Of a DNA stretch of 64,000 nt, positions 34,332 to 44,760 are shown piece by piece. Both the position numbers and the translations under genes were made by a program. How positions within the stretch are numbered: the first letter of the stretch is position 1; each line of letters begins with the position of its first letter. Under the pieces are notes generated by a model that saw only the letters and a program-made list of their open reading frames with translations, was not told the origin of the DNA and did no database searches. Source of the stretch: Capricornis sumatraensis. Taxonomy: Eukaryota; Chordata; Mammalia; Artiodactyla; Bovidae. The stretch is from assembly GCF_032405125.1 (NCBI RefSeq), contig NC_091078.1, positions 30,405,001 to 30,469,000 on the forward strand, in the 5' to 3' direction.

Positions 34332-34862
34332 GTGAAAGTGAAAGTCACTCAGATGTGTCTGACTCTTTGCAACTCCATGGAATCCATGGAATTCTCTAGG
34401 CCAGAATACTGAAGTAGGCAGACTTTCCCTTCTCCAGGGCATTGTCTCAACCCAGGGATCGAAACTGGGTCCCCTGAATTGATGAGCGTCACTACAGTCC
34501 CTAGTTCTGAGTGAGAAGCCTTAGCAGGATATACTCGTACTTGCCCTTCATGAAAGTGAAAGTTGCTCAGTCGTCTGACTCTTTTTGGCCCCATGGACTG
34601 TATAGTCCATGGAATTCTCTAGGCCAGAATACTGGAGTGGGTAGCCCTTCCCTTCTCCAGGGGATCTTCCCAACCCAGGGATTGAACCCAGGTCTCCTTC
34701 ACTGCAGGCAGATTCTTTACCAGCTGAGCCACAAGGGAAGCCCAAGTATACTGGAGGGGGTAGCCTATCCCTTCTCCAGCAGATCTTCCTGACCCAGGAA
34801 CTGAATTGGGGTCTCCTGCATTGCAGGCAGATTCTTTACCAACTGAGCCATCAGGGAAGTGC
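34332..34862 (-). mobile_element. Cluster of Bov-tA SINE units, antisense
   Basis: Unit 1 (34332-34500) is a decayed Bov-tA. Unit 2 (34552-34742) is a complete, better preserved Bov-tA ending GAGCCACAAGGGAAGCCC. Unit 3 (34743-34862) starts at AGTATACTGGAGGGGGTAGCC and repeats only the inner part of the body plus the tRNA head, ending GAGCCATCAGGGAAG. Units 2 and 3 abut without spacer, which fits partial tandem duplication rather than independent insertion. Confidence 0.9.
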
Positions 34863-35374
34863 TGATAGCAACAGTTGAGTGAGGCAGATATTAGTAATAG
34901 AGAGGATAATTTTTGCCTATTGTTACACAGCTGGTAACAGCTAAACTAGGATTAGGATCTCTGACTGACTGTCTCTAGAGCCTAAATTCATGTTAAGGGA
35001 TAATTTTATAACAGATATACAGTGACCACGTCTCAAAGAAAACTGTTAAGACGTTATAACCAGTTCAAAAAAGTATCTGAAGAATAGACTTTATTATAGA
35101 TCAGGAATGTGGAGATGAAGTTGTGAATGGATGCACAACTGACTATTTCCATAGTGGAAGAGGGAAGTCTTTGAATTTACACTGGACAGAATTTATTTGC
35201 ATATACACACACAAGAACTCTTTTGTACTGCTTTCAGTTATCTGTGGTTTACAGCATTATGAAATAGTTCAAAGGCAGTGAAAGCTCACATTCCCCATAG
35301 ACTAGAATAATCTGGGATGTGTGCTTTAAACGATGAATGTATACTGGCAAGGAGCTCTTTGTGAAGAGAATAAA
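34863..35374. other. Intergenic, nothing recognised
   Basis: No repeat family or gene named. Confidence 0.4.
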
Positions 35375-35490
35375 CTTTATTATAGCAAGGTTGTATGCTT
35401 CTTAAAAACAAATGTTATCTTTATAGTATCTATTTTATAGTTGTCATAGCAGGGCTTAATAAACACATGTTGATATTCACTTGGTTAATT
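35375..35490 (+). mobile_element. L2 3' end fragment
   Basis: GTATGCTTCTTAAAAACAAATG, CAGGGCTTAATAAACACATG and TTGATATTCACTTGGTTAATT follow the L2 3' end pattern. Diverged. Confidence 0.5.
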
Positions 35491-35737
35491 GTTGGTCCTT
35501 ATATTTTGTTTTAAGAAATGAATAGTATTTATATTGTAAAAGATATATTTACATCACACAATTCTTGACTTCCAAACCAGGATCTCAAACTTAGTGGCAT
35601 TTTTCAGAGTCCTTCGTAAAGTCAAGGCATTATTCAGTATTTTCATCAAGTCATGAGCTGTGACAACAATACAGCTAGCTGTGCTTATCAAAAACAACAT
35701 TATCAGTATCTGTCTGAGGGTTTAGCCCTATCTAATG

Positions 35738-35949
35738 GGCTTCCCTGGTGACTCAGACGATAAAGCATCTGCCTGCAATGCGGGAGACCTGGGTTCGATT
35801 CCTGGGTCGGAAAGATCCCCTGGAGAAGGAAATGGCAATCCACTCCAGCACTCTTGCCTGGAAAATCCCACGGACGAAGGAGCCTGATAGGCTACAGTCC
35901 ATGGGGTCGCAAAGAGTCAGACACGACTGAGCAACTTCACTCACTCACT
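35738..35949 (+). mobile_element. Bov-tA SINE, well preserved
   Basis: Complete head GGGCTTCCCTGGTGACTCAG with A-box-like and B-box-like (GGGTTCGATTCCTGG) segments, then the Bov-A body to GACACGACTGAGCAACTTC and a CACTCACTCACTC tail. It retains several CpG sites, so it is among the youngest SINEs here. No clear duplication of flanks. Confidence 0.96.
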
Positions 35950-36309
35950 CAATAGATACAAAGGTTTCAATGAATTCATATTCTTTTCCCTTTGAAGTAA
36001 TGTAGAATTCTTTTCCCTTTCTTATAAATCCTTTGAGTGGTAGTTGTCTAGAATTGGTATCAATATTAAGTTTAGCATATGCTCTATTCTTAGCCATTAA
36101 ATCATCCCTTCCCTTTCCCATCCAAAACAAAGCAAAACAAAACAGGAAAGAATTGGAAAACCATGGATATACCTACCGATAATCAGCAAGATTTATTCCT
36201 GAGTTTTAAGATTTTGATTGAAGTATGTATGTATGTTTGTGTTTGTTCCATATTGCCAAAAACAAGTGGTAGGGCCAGATTTGACTTTTGGGATATAATT
36301 TGATGACTC
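35950..36309. other. Intergenic, nothing recognised
   Basis: Contains CAAAA-rich (36124-36145) and GTATGTATGT (36224-36240) simple stretches only. Confidence 0.4.
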
Positions 36310-36530
36310 TTGGTTTAGAGTATGAGCTCTGGAGTCAGACTGCTAGATTTGAATTCAGGTTCTGTCCCTTACTAGTTTTGCGATCCTGGGTGAATTACTA
36401 AACATCTTTGGTATTTGTTATCTTTGTGGTAGGGATAGCAGTGCCTATCTGGGGTTGTCATAAAGACCCATGCACAGTGATCAGAACAATGTCTGGTGTC
36501 TAGTAAGCTCTCAGTAAAGGTTATTTCTTA
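36310..36530 (+). mobile_element. MIR SINE
   Basis: GAGTATGAGCTCTGGAGTCAGACTGC, TTTGAATTCAGGTTCTG, ACTAGTTTTGCGATCCTGGG, TAAAGACCCATGCACAGTG and AGTAAGCTCTCAGTAAAGG. Full MIR order. Confidence 0.85.
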
Positions 36531-36732
36531 GTGCTCTGTATTTAACATGACCCTTTTAAAGGACTGTCACAGCATTTATCTGATTTTAATTTTCACTGAG
36601 CAGTAAGCTAAGGTTCCCAAGGATGATGATAAACCCCAGGGTTAGTTCAAGTTGATTGTTTTTTTCATCTTATTTCATTTCTATTTGTCAATAAATAAAA
36701 AATTTTCTACCAAAACAACATACCATCTTTGC

Positions 36733-37121
36733 AGTCACTTCAGTCCAGTCACTCAGTTGTGTCCAACTCTTTGCAACCTCATGGACTGCACCACACCAGG
36801 CTTCCCTATCCATCACCAACTCCCAGAACTTGCTCAAACTCATGTCCATCGAGTTGGTGATGCCATCAACCATCTCATCTTCTGTTGTCCCGTTCTCCTC
36901 CTGCCTTCAATCTTTTCCAGCATCAGGGTCTTTTCCAATGAGTCAGTTCTTCGCATCAGGTGGCCAAAGTATTGAAGCTTCAACATCAGTCTTTCCAATG
37001 AATATTCAGGACTGATTTCCTTTAGGATTGACTGGTTTGATCTCTTTGCTGTCCAAGGGACTCTCAAGAGTCATCTCCAACACTGCAGTTCAAAAGCATC
37101 AATTATTTGGCACTCAGCTTT
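36733..37121 (-). mobile_element. BovB LINE 3' fragment, antisense
   Basis: Antisense BovB 3' end from CACTTCAGTCCAGTCACTCAG through CTGATTTCCTTTAGGATTGAC to GCACTCAGCTTTC. TCTTTGCA occurs at both ends and may be the target-site duplication. Confidence 0.93.
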
Positions 37122-37559
37122 CTTTGCAATACTTTAAAATATTTTTAAAATTTATTTATTTTAAATGAAACAAAGATGAATGTTTTTAATGGTAAAAGAT
37201 ACAATTCACAAAGAATATAGACATCATAAACCATTAGACACCTCAACAACAAAGAAACAAAAACACAAAAAGCAAAAACTGGGAGATATATAAGGGAAAA
37301 GAAAAAATATAATAGTGAGACATATTAACATTTCTCTGAGAATATTTTATCAAGTGCAGAAAAAAAATAAGACTAGGAGCATTTTGAATGATGTCATTAA
37401 TAATTTAAATATAATATATTTATGTTTAATTATATTAATCATATCCTACACAAATGTATTTAAAATTTTGTATCTCATATGTTTTTATTAGATGTCTATA
37501 GCACATTTAGAAAAACTGGTAAAAAGATAAAAATTACTACATTTCAAAATGTAGAATTC
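37122..37559. other. AT-rich spacer
   Basis: Strongly AT-rich; no family or gene recognised. Confidence 0.4.
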
Positions 37560-37690
37560 TTTTTTTGTGTGTGATTCAGTTATACATGTACACATATATT
37601 ATTTTTGAAATTATTTTCCATTTACATTATTACAAAATATTGACTATAGTTCCATGTGCTATACAGTGAACTTTTGATGCTTGTTGCCTT
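37560..37690 (-). mobile_element. L1 3' UTR fragment, antisense
   Basis: GTGATTCAGTTATACATGTAC, TCCATTTACATTATTACAAAATATTG and ACTATAGTTCCATGTGCTATACAG match the antisense artiodactyl L1 3' UTR seen at 6590-6720. Confidence 0.75.
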
Positions 37691-37876
37691 TTTTTTTTTA
37701 ATTAGAAATCTAGCATTCTATTCATACTAAGTCAAACAAGCAGAATCATGAAGTTTTCAGTTAGGCAAAAATTTATAACTTTCTAAAATATATATGTTAC
37801 ATATATTATTTGAATATATGTATACAAAAGCTTTTCTACTATGCTTGATAAAGTCTTGAGAAAGTTCATCACTAAA

Positions 37877-37986
37877 AAAAGGATTGGGAACTCATGTACA
37901 CCTGTGGCGGATTCATGTCAATGTATGGCAAAACCAATACAGTATTATAAAGTAAAATAAAGTAAAATTATTTAAAAAAAAAGTTA
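37877..37986 (+). mobile_element. Bovid-type L1 3' tail, short insertion
   Basis: Sense tail GGATTGGGAACTCATGTACACC, GGATTCATGTCAATGTATGG, CAAAACCAATACAGTATTATAAAG with an A-rich end. About 110 bases in all. Confidence 0.88.
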
Positions 37987-38081
37987 AAAAAAGAAGAGAT
38001 GGAAAACATAAACTAAATGAAATGGGAGTGCTGAATATGAAATAGAAAAGATGAAACAAACTAGATAAAAGTGAAAGATTC

Positions 38082-38230
38082 TCTTTATTTTCTTGGACTC
38101 CAAAATCACTGCAGATGGTGACTGCAACCATGAAATTAGACGATGATTGCTCCTTTTAAGGAAAGCTATGACAAGCCTAGACAGCATATTAAAAAGCAGA
38201 GACATTACTCTACTGACAAAGGTCTGTCAG
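38082..38230 (+). mobile_element. Internal BovB fragment
   Basis: Sense BovB TTTATTTTCTTGGACTCC to ACATTACTCTACTGACAAAGG (the FLGSKITADGDC to LPTK region). Both ends are internal to BovB, so it is not a simple 5'-truncated insertion. It ends directly at L1 5' UTR sequence. Confidence 0.85.
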
Positions 38231-38515
38231 AAGCCTGACCTGAGGTTTTAAACCTTCACAACAGTCGGAGAACTTCTTTAATATTATTACTTTTCAGTTT
38301 GTGGATCACCCACCTGGTGGGCATGGGATTTGATTTTATCATGATCGTGACCCCCCTACCCTCTCCCTGAGGCTTCTTTGTGTTTAGACGTGGCGTATCT
38401 ATTTTTGGTAGGTTTCAGCATCTCATGTCAATGGTTGTTCAACAGCTAGTTGTGATTTTGGTGCTCTTGCAGGAGGAGATGAGCACACATCCTTCTACTC
38501 TGCCATCCTGAACTT
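38231..38515 (-). mobile_element. L1 5' UTR fragment, antisense
   Basis: ATTACTTTTCAGTTTGTGGATCACC, ACCTGGTGGGCATGGGATTTG, GGTTTCAGCATCTC and CATCCTTCTACTCTGCCATC match the antisense L1 5' UTR at about 10850-11320 of this window. Confidence 0.8.
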
Positions 38516-38604
38516 CTAAAATATTTTTAAAGAAATTCTAAAAATGCAAAATTAAAGTTTGGTGATGGGGAGGAAAACTAATGAAGATCTGTTTTCCAGC
38601 TACT

Positions 38605-40251
38605 CAGTTCAGTTCAGTTCAGTCGCTCAGTCGTGTCCGACTCTTTGCGACCCCATGAATCGCAGCACTCCAGGCCTCCCTGTCCATCACCATCTCCCGG
38701 AGTTCACTCAGACTCATGTCCATCGAGTCCGTGATGCCATCCAGCCATCTCATCCTCGGTCATCCCCTTCTCCTCCTGCCCCCAATCTCTCCCAGCATCA
38801 CAGTCTTTTCTAATGAGTCAACTCTTCGCATGAGGTGTCCAAAGTACTGGAGTTTCAGCTTTAGCATCGTTCCTTCCAAAGAAATCCCAGGCTGATCTCC
38901 TTCCGAATGGACTGGTTGGATCTCCTTGCAGTCCAAGGGACTCTCAAGACTCTTCTCCAACACCACAGTTCAAAAGCATCAATTCCTCGGCGCTCAGCCT
39001 TCTTCACAGTCCAACTCTCACATCCATACATGACCACTGGAAAAACCATAGTCTTGACTAGACGGACCTTAGTTGGCAAAGTAATGTCTCTGCTTTTGAA
39101 TATACTATCTAGGTTGGTTATAACTTTTCTTCCAAGGAGTAAGCGTCTTTTAATTTCATGGCTGCAGTCACCATCTGCAGTGATTTTGGAGCCCAGAAAA
39201 ATAAAGTCTGACATTGTTTCCACTGTTTCTCCATCATCTATTTCCCATGAAGTGATGGGACCAGATGCCATGATCTTAGTTTTCTGAATGTTGAGCTTTA
39301 AGCCAACTTTTTCACTCTCCTCTTTCACTTTCATCAAGAGGCTTTTTAGCTGCTCTTCACTTTCTGCCATAAGAGTGGTGTCATCTGCATATCTGAGGTT
39401 ATTGATATTTCCCCTGGCAATCTTGATTCCAGCTTGTGTTTCTTCCAGTCCAGCGTTTCTCATGATGTACTCTGCATATAAGTTAAATAAGCAGGGTGAC
39501 GATATACACCCTTGACGTACTCCTTTTCCTATTTGGAAGCAGTCTGTTGTTCCATGTCCAGTGCTAACTGTTGCTTCCTGACCTGCATACAGATTTCTCA
39601 AGAGGCAGGTCAGGTGGTCTGGTATTCCCATATCTTTCAGAATTTTCCACAGTTTATTGTGATCCACACAGTCAAAGGCTTTGGCATAGTCAATAAAGCA
39701 GAAAGATGTTTTTCTGGAACTCTCTTGCTTTTTCCATGATCCAGCAGATGTTGGCAATTTGATCTCTGGTTCCTCTGCCTTTTCTAAAACCAGCTTGAAC
39801 ATCAGGGAGTTCATGGTTCATGTATTGCTGAAGCCTGGCTTGGAGAATTTTAAGCATTACTTTACTAGCATGTGAGATGAGTGCAATTGTTCGGTAGTTT
39901 GAGCATTCTGTGGCATTGCCTTTCTTTGGGATTGGAATGAAAACTGACCTTTTCCAGTCCTGTGGCCACTGCTGAGTTTTCCAAATGTGCTGGCATATTG
40001 ACTGCAGCACTTTCACAGCATCATCTTTCAGGATTTGAAACAGCTCCACTGGAATTCCATCACCTCCACTAGCTTTGTTCATAGTGATGCTTTCTAAGGC
40101 CCACTTGACTTCACTTTCCAAGATGTCTGGTTCTAGATTAGTGATCACATCATCATGGTAATCTGGGTCGTGAAGATCTTTTATGTACAGTTCTTCCATG
40201 TATTCTTGCCACCTCTTCTTAATATCTTCTGCTTCTGTTAGGTCCATACCA
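38605..40251 (-). mobile_element. BovB LINE, youngest-looking copy, exact TSD
   Basis: Antisense, 1.65 kb, covering the linker, the whole reverse transcriptase and the 3' end with its CAGTTCAGTTCAGTTCAG tail at 38605-38622. It is 5'-truncated near the VWTLTEAED-type segment, so the endonuclease is absent. TTTCCAGCTACT at 38593-38604 and 40252-40263 is an exact 12-bp target-site duplication. It contains the longest open frames in the window. Confidence 0.97.
38760..40247 (-). pseudogene. BovB reverse transcriptase ORF, nearly intact
   Basis: Two long frames overlap: 40247-39690 (185 codons: TNLEPDILESEVKWAL, KASGGDGIPVELFQ, IPKKGNATECSNY, QAGFRKGRGTRDQIA) and 39814-38861 (317 codons). The second frame has the palm motif A FIDYAKAFDCVDHNKL at residues 40-55, GVRQGC at 98-103, the YADD catalytic motif at 142-145 (39391-39380), and VVMYGCESWTVKKAE further on. 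A net 2-base loss near 39703 joins the two frames. Near 38890 another small deletion throws the frame off (GFLWKERC then stop), and the original frame continues at 38966-38760 until a stop after GRRRRG, where a CGA-type codon seems to have become TGA. An extra Asp codon sits in SWEIDDGETVE. The RT palm is preserved, but the copy lacks the endonuclease and is not an active gene. Confidence 0.9.
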
Positions 40252-40263
40252 TTTCCAGCTACT

Positions 40264-40904
40264 AAATCAGACTAATTCTCTTGAAAGAGTGGTTTTGGCA
40301 AAACAAAACAAAAACTTGATGCTTTTAGGTTTTTAGTGCACATATGCTAATTTTTTGTTTGCTTGTTTTTTGTCTATTTATCTTCCTCCAACTTCCCAAA
40401 GGAGCAAGATTAGTGCTGAGAGTATAATATAAATGGAGATATGGAATCTTTTCATCCCTCCTACTGTGAGCTGCCTAATGAACAGTTGATCATTTTTCAT
40501 AAACACATTACTTGTCCCAAATTTCCAAATATTTGGCCATGAAATGAAGATGGTTACAAATACCTTTATATGAACAAATCTGTGCAGAGTCACTGAGTTT
40601 CCTAACTAGGGCAAGAATCAGCTAACTGCACACTGCTATTATTTAATCCAAGATTCCTCTAATAGAAGCTGGTTCCCCGCAGCCACAGCTGGCTAATTAC
40701 ATGTTCTATGTAGATTAGTTTTCTCTCATTTGAGCTGTTTTGGAATCCTCAGCCCAATATGGAATCAATAATAACTCTTTGGCTTTCTATATCCATGCCT
40801 GAATATTTAAACTTCTGAAACCTGAGGGAAATAGAAAGGGGAGAGGAAGTCTGCAAATAAAGGCAAACTGACTTGCATGATTGAAGGTTTCTATGGCTCA
40901 TGGA
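40264..40904. other. Intergenic, nothing recognised
   Basis: No repeat family or gene named. Confidence 0.4.
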
Positions 40905-40982
40905 GATTGACCTAGGGATCAAACCCAGGTCTCCTGCATTGCAGGCAGATTCTTTACCATCTTAGCCACCAGGGAAGCCCCA
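40905..40982 (-). mobile_element. Bov-tA SINE head only, antisense
   Basis: CTAGGGATCAAACCCAGGTC, CTCCTGCATTGCAGGCAGATTC and AGCCACCAGGGAAGCCCC are the antisense tRNA-Glu-like head. The Bov-A body is missing. Confidence 0.92.
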
Positions 40983-41679
40983 GTACAGAGATACTGGATT
41001 CCACAATTAGAGACTCAAAATGTCCTGCCTTCCATCTTAGGTCCAAGCAAGTAGTCAAAAATGACCAAAAAATTTAATTATCATATATTCATAAAAGTTT
41101 TTAAAAGCAGCAATAACAACAAATATGGTTTAAATTCTACAGTACCATGATAATAATAAAAGAATTACATTCTGTAGTGATTTATGCTTTTTGAAACATT
41201 TTCTGATTTCGACAGTAAAAGTAAAACTCAGGGAGGTACCAGAGGACATATTCTTTTCTTTTGATAAAAGAAAAACATAGCGTGAGAGGTTAGTGACAGA
41301 GGCCAGAGAGAAACCAGAATTTCTAACTCCAAATCTAAATTTATTTCCATTAAAGCTAATTCGCCTCAGCCATGCTGTTGCCAGCATATCTATACAGTAT
41401 ACTGTCTAATTAAATCCAGATGGCTTGTGAATTTCCTTCAGTTCCATCTGGGTTAATGTAGAAAATGGAGAAGCAGTTCCTTTTCTTGGGCATTTTAAGG
41501 GGGAGTGGTTAAGTTTTGATTATCAAAGAAATTTAGAATCATCTCTTTCTTTACTATAAAAAGTCAGTATCCTTACATAAGTACATTAGTGCTCCTAGCA
41601 AACAGCTGCCCAAATCAAACTATTGAAAAAATAGATGCATAAAACTCCAGAGTACAAATAAGCTTACTAAACTCCCATT
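40983..41679. other. Intergenic, nothing recognised
   Basis: No repeat family or gene named. Confidence 0.4.
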
Positions 41680-41825
41680 GGGGCCTCCTTCATCACTCAG
41701 ATGCTAAAGAATCCGCCCGTAATGCAGAAGACCTAGGTTTGATCCCTGGGTTGAGAAAATCCCCTGGAGAAGGGCATAGCAACCCATTCCAGTATTCTTG
41801 CCTGGAGAATTCCCATGGACAAGAC
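41680..41825 (+). mobile_element. Bov-tA SINE, 3'-truncated
   Basis: A decayed head (GGGGCCTCCTTCATCACTCAG), GGTTTGATCCCTGGG, then the body to GGAGAATTCCCATGGACAAG, where it stops. Confidence 0.9.
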
Positions 41826-41929
41826 ATTCCAAGCAACTTAATAAACTGGAAGGCAAACTGTAGAACTCAGGAAACAAATGTCATCAAGGATATCCAAGAA
41901 GCTTCCAGGATTCACTGAGCATTAGAACA

Positions 41930-42180
41930 TGGGGGTCTGGTACTCTGGTTCAAAATAAACCTGCCTGAGTATAAACCTCAGTTCTGGTAGTAGCCAGGTT
42001 AATTGTTATCACTCTCTAAGCCTCAGGGCTTTAATTTTCCTAAGTACTATAAAGTGAGGATAACCTTCTTCATAGGACTGTGGTCGGTTCAAATGAGGTA
42101 AAGCTTATATTCTCAGAAATGCATAAAGCATTAATGCTTAGTATTCAGGAGATAATAATTTGAGCAACTCCTTAAACTAG
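41930..42180 (+). mobile_element. MIR SINE
   Basis: GGTCTGGTACTCTGGTTC, CTCTCTAAGCCTCAGGGC, TAAAGTGAGGATAACCTTCTTC, ATAGGACTGTGGTCGGTTCAAATGAGG and GCATTAATGCTTAGTATTC follow MIR order. Confidence 0.75.
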
Positions 42181-43059
42181 ATGGCACAGATGAAATGTCC
42201 TTATTTTTATTATCAGGGAAAACAAAATTTGAAGCTTAGAATTTTGTGTAGATCAAAGGCATTCTGTCCACTGAAGAGGAATTGAGTATATTTTAACCCA
42301 TAAATACCAGATGAATATCCTCTATGTGTTAGGAAATAAGAAGTAAACCCTCACTGAGCACCCTCTCAGTGTACCATAAAAGCTTGAAAAGTTCCTAGCT
42401 CTAATGTATAGCATATAGTATAAGAGATACTACCAGACTTCATAGAGTATATTGCCAAATAAGTAGTATTTAGCAGTATGTCTCAAAAGTAGGATCAATA
42501 AATCTCTGTATGGTCCATGGTTGTATTATTATGGAAGATCCTTGTGTAATTTTTTAACATTTTTATGAAAATCTTTTTAAATTGATAAATATCACATTCT
42601 GGAGTATGACTGAGTACTAACAGTACATTCCAGTTCCAAAGTTTGTATTGTAATTGTGATTATATAATAGCATGGAGACCAAGTTGTATTACTTTTTTGT
42701 GCTTACTAATCAGGAGTTAACAAATAAATGAAGTGTTCACACCAATTAAAATGCAAATAAACTGTAGAAAGCCGTATAAGTAACTGAAATAGAAAAGAGT
42801 GGAAGAAGAATGGAAATTATCACATGGAACAAGATAACAGGCATGCTCATCTCAAAACAATGTAGGATGATAATTGTCTGATATTCATGATAGAGCAAAA
42901 AGAACCCATCACATTAAAATGATACTGTTAGTTGTTGATTTTATTATTGTTTATTTGGTTTGTAAATATATTTTGATCCCATTGTTATATAAGTGCCATA
43001 AGCTGAAAGTGTGTGTGTATGTAGACACACATACACTATGGCCTTTCTAAATTCGCTTC
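42181..43059. other. Intergenic, nothing recognised
   Basis: About 0.9 kb with no family or gene named. A GTGTATGT...ACATACAC stem of 8 bp lies at 43015-43036. Confidence 0.4.
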
Positions 43060-43225
43060 GTGGTTCTCATAGGGGTTTTTTGTGGGTACATTAGGAATTT
43101 CTACAGTGATAAGCATGTCTTCTGCAAATAGTTTTATTTCTCCCATCCTAATTTGAATGCCTTTTTTTTTTTTCTCATACTGCATTGACTAGGTACCACA
43201 GTACAATGTTGAAGTTTCCATTTTG
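43060..43225 (-). mobile_element. Old L1 ORF2 fragment, antisense
   Basis: AGCATGTCTTCTGCAAATAG, TTTTATTTCTCCCATCCTAATTTG and GGTACCACAGTACAATGTTGAA resemble antisense L1 ORF2 around the RT palm, including the segment coding for the FADD-type catalytic block. Confidence 0.65.
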
Positions 43226-43289
43226 ATGGAAACTGACTTGTATTCTTGGTATGAGTTTGTCTTTTTTTGCCTATAGTCCTCAGTCAGCA

Positions 43290-43980
43290 CCACTATCTGC
43301 AGTCTTACCGCCTGATCCACTGACGACAAGACATTACACAGATTGATAAACCTATTTTAAAGTAAAGGAAGTACAGCAATGAACATATTACAATGGGGTC
43401 TACTAGTCCCATCACACTGTACCACCTTGGATCTGCTGGCCTGTAAGAGCAACAGAACTACCTGTTATAGTGCCAACTTAGAAATGATGCCCAGTAAAGA
43501 TAGGATTCCATTTCTAAGAACAGTGTATGGCTTAAATCAGTAACTGTTACATAGTTCTGTTCCTTCAATTAGCAAAATACTAATCCAGGAGCCTAGAAAT
43601 AGAAACAAAAATGATCCTGATTACCTCTTTCCCATCACTGCTAGTAACCCAGTCATAGAGTTTTACTTACCATTCCTACAGTTCTGGATTATAGAGGGAC
43701 TAAGAAGAGGTCCACTGAGCTCCTTCTGAGGCTACTTCTGTCAAGGGATCAGTTGGCAAAAACGAATTACCATTCTGGCAGGAATATTGACATTAATCAG
43801 GGGAGATAGAGCTGTTATTTGGAGAAGGAAATGGCAACCCACTCCAGTATTCTTGCCTGGGAAATCCCATGGACAGAGAAGCCTGGCAGGCTGCAGTTCA
43901 TGGGTCGCAAAGAGTCAGACACGACTGAGCGACTAACACACACACAGAGCTGTTATTACACTTAGAAGAAACATACACAA
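43290..43980 (+). mobile_element. ERVL internal (pol/dUTPase-region) relic, split by a SINE
   Basis: The region resembles the internal sequence of old ERVL endogenous retroviruses. The visible series includes TGGATCTGCTGGCCTGTAAG, GTATGGCTTAAATCAG, CCCATCACTGCTAGTAACCC and TCTGGCAGGAATATTGACA..ATCAGGGGAGATAGAGCTG, interrupted by a Bov-A SINE at 43820-43945 and resuming with TTACACTTAGAAG. All frames carry many stops and no LTR was found next to it. The match is by memory of the family's general text, so confidence is limited. Confidence 0.5.
43820..43945 (+). mobile_element. Single Bov-A monomer with exact TSD
   Basis: TGGAGAAGGAAATGGCAACC to GACACGACTGAGCGACTAAC plus a CACACAC tail, with no tRNA head and no second monomer. 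AGAGCTGTTATT flanks it exactly at 43808-43819 and 43946-43957. The insertion therefore starts at the monomer itself. Confidence 0.95.
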
Positions 43981-44439
43981 AACAAGAAAACCTTTAGAAC
44001 GTGATATCAATTTGAGTTCAGATATCTTTTTAATCACAATTTTCACCTGTTGAATATTTCCATTAGAGTCTAAGGGTCACTCTGCATATCTAGACCTGTT
44101 AAGAACACAGCTGCAAGACACCAAGCATTTGCCTGCATCTTGGGGAATTGGGAAGGGGGAAGAGTAGAAAAAGGTCACCAAACTAGCAATAGGAATGATT
44201 GGAGATGTCCAAGTTTATGTAAAATTTTAAATTCTTCAGTAATTTATTAAGCAATATAATGATAGATGAATGGAGAAAAACATAGATCAATAGGACACCT
44301 GGTTGTATTCAGCACTAACAAGTCCTCACTTTGTTATTCTTGATTGTCTTAATCTAACTGCCCTGGCTGCCAAGGCCTGTTTTTTCCTAGAGGGCATTAG
44401 GCTATTGCCTAGCCTCTCCTGTATCTGTTTTCTTTGTTG
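43981..44439. other. Intergenic, nothing recognised
   Basis: No family or gene named. Confidence 0.4.
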
Positions 44440-44565
44440 GTCTCTCCAACTTCATGAGACAATTTCTTGTCTGTTTATCTTCTTCATATTTTAACCCTGG
44501 CACCTAGCACACTGCCTGACATGTAGAAGTTTACTGTATTTATAAAATGAATGAGTGACTTACTA
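44440..44565 (+). mobile_element. L2 3' end fragment
   Basis: CCTGGCACCTAGCACACTGCCTGACATG followed by TATAAAATGAATGAGTG is the L2 3' end pattern. Confidence 0.65.
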
Positions 44566-44569
44566 ATTG

Positions 44570-44760
44570 TAAAGCCATACAGTGGAATGCTATTATATTT
44601 AAAATTATGCTCTAGGTGGATAACAAAATTTCATATATTTTTAATTAAAAAAAAACCAAGTTACTAAGCAGTAAGTATAGTATAATCTTATTTTGAGGTT
44701 TCACCAGAAAGATTAATACATAAATAATAATTCTGGCTGTTTCTAAAACATGTTAGAAGA
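44570..44760 (+). mobile_element. Old L1 3' end
   Basis: GCCATACAGTGGAATGCTATTATATT and TAAGCAGTAAGTATAGTATAATC follow the sense end of an old L1M element. Diverged. The stretch to 44974 holds nothing named. Confidence 0.5.

Noticed and set aside
35738..35810. tRNA-like segment with A- and B-box sequence
   Set aside because: It is the tRNA-Glu-derived head of a Bov-tA SINE, directly joined to a Bov-A body. The cloverleaf is degenerate, so no tRNA gene is called.
38907..39287. 126-codon plus-strand frame MDWLDLLAVQGTLK...
   Set aside because: Antisense shadow of the BovB 3' coding region. The same text appears at every BovB copy (for example 29997-29620, 21928-21299).
43015..43036. 8-bp stem in a GT/AC-rich stretch
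   Set aside because: Expected by chance in a dinucleotide-rich tract; too short to interpret.
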